From Cyanobacteriota bacterium (GTDB lineage: Bacteria > Cyanobacteriota > Cyanobacteriia > Leptolyngbyales > Leptolyngbyaceae), in the NCBI GenBank assembly GCA_027482985.1, contig JAIXVO010000398.1, positions 1-20,318 on the forward strand: 20,318 bases of DNA, read 5' to 3'. How positions within the stretch are numbered: the stretch's first letter is position 1; each line of letters starts with the position of its first letter. The notes under the pieces are model-generated. The model was not told the origin of the DNA. It ran no database searches and saw nothing but the letters and a program-made list of their open reading frames with translations. The translations under genes were made by a program, and so were the position numbers. Shown piece by piece: positions 20,281 through 20,318 of this stretch.

Positions 20281-20318
20281 CGCAACCCCAATCGGTACGC
20301 ACGTTGCCACCCCCAACC

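Overview
The window comes from a thylakoid-bearing cyanobacterium. The octamer GCGATCGC (the HIP1 palindrome) recurs throughout, a photosystem I PsaJ-type subunit is encoded, and several genes belong to cyanobacterial families: an Omp85 with a proline-rich N-terminal region, a ferredoxin-metallo-beta-lactamase fusion, a pilin-G/H-like lipoprotein and double-glycine peptides with a C39 exporter. The genus cannot be read from the sequence.

Left part (1-2400): an M23 (LytM) cell-wall peptidase on the minus strand, transcribed away from a small psaJ-like gene. A 16-bp perfect palindrome matching the cyanobacterial LexA box lies inside the spacer of a predicted promoter for the peptidase. psaJ is followed by a terminator and then by a ferredoxin-MBL hydrolase.

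2500-4150: an AT-richer type II restriction-modification pair. An N4-cytosine-type (TSPPY) methyltransferase overlaps a PmeII-type endonuclease by 14 bases. It sits against a housekeeping RNA-modification operon on the other strand, mnmA followed by an RlmI-like 23S rRNA methyltransferase, which overlap by 8 bases.

6690-11270: an unrecognised two-helix membrane protein; a repeat-rich spacer with (GGAGTCA)n polypurine arms in inverted orientation and two copies of a 30-bp hairpin repeat; an Omp85/BamA-type outer membrane protein; and a flavin reductase plus MIF-type tautomerase pair 3 bases apart.

11267-18200 is the most interesting region. It holds a kinase-fold protein whose catalytic-loop Asp is Asn (HGNLKPDN) and whose C-terminal tail is built of repeats. 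Next come an HlyD-type membrane fusion protein, then, on the opposite strand, two short precursor peptides with double-glycine-type leaders and a shared C-terminal motif S-(I/V)-N-Q-(T/S)-V-N-V-N-V-x-x-D-D, and finally a C39-peptidase ABC exporter. The exporter would cut the leaders and export the peptides with the fusion protein, and a TolC partner must lie elsewhere. No maturation enzyme lies nearby. The 420-bp gap between the two precursors carries four consecutive stem-loops, and a strong terminator separates the precursors from the exporter.

Right end (18200-20318): a lipoprotein with a type IV pilin-G/H-like domain, a methylenetetrahydrofolate reductase on the minus strand, and another copy of the polypurine/hairpin repeat combination.
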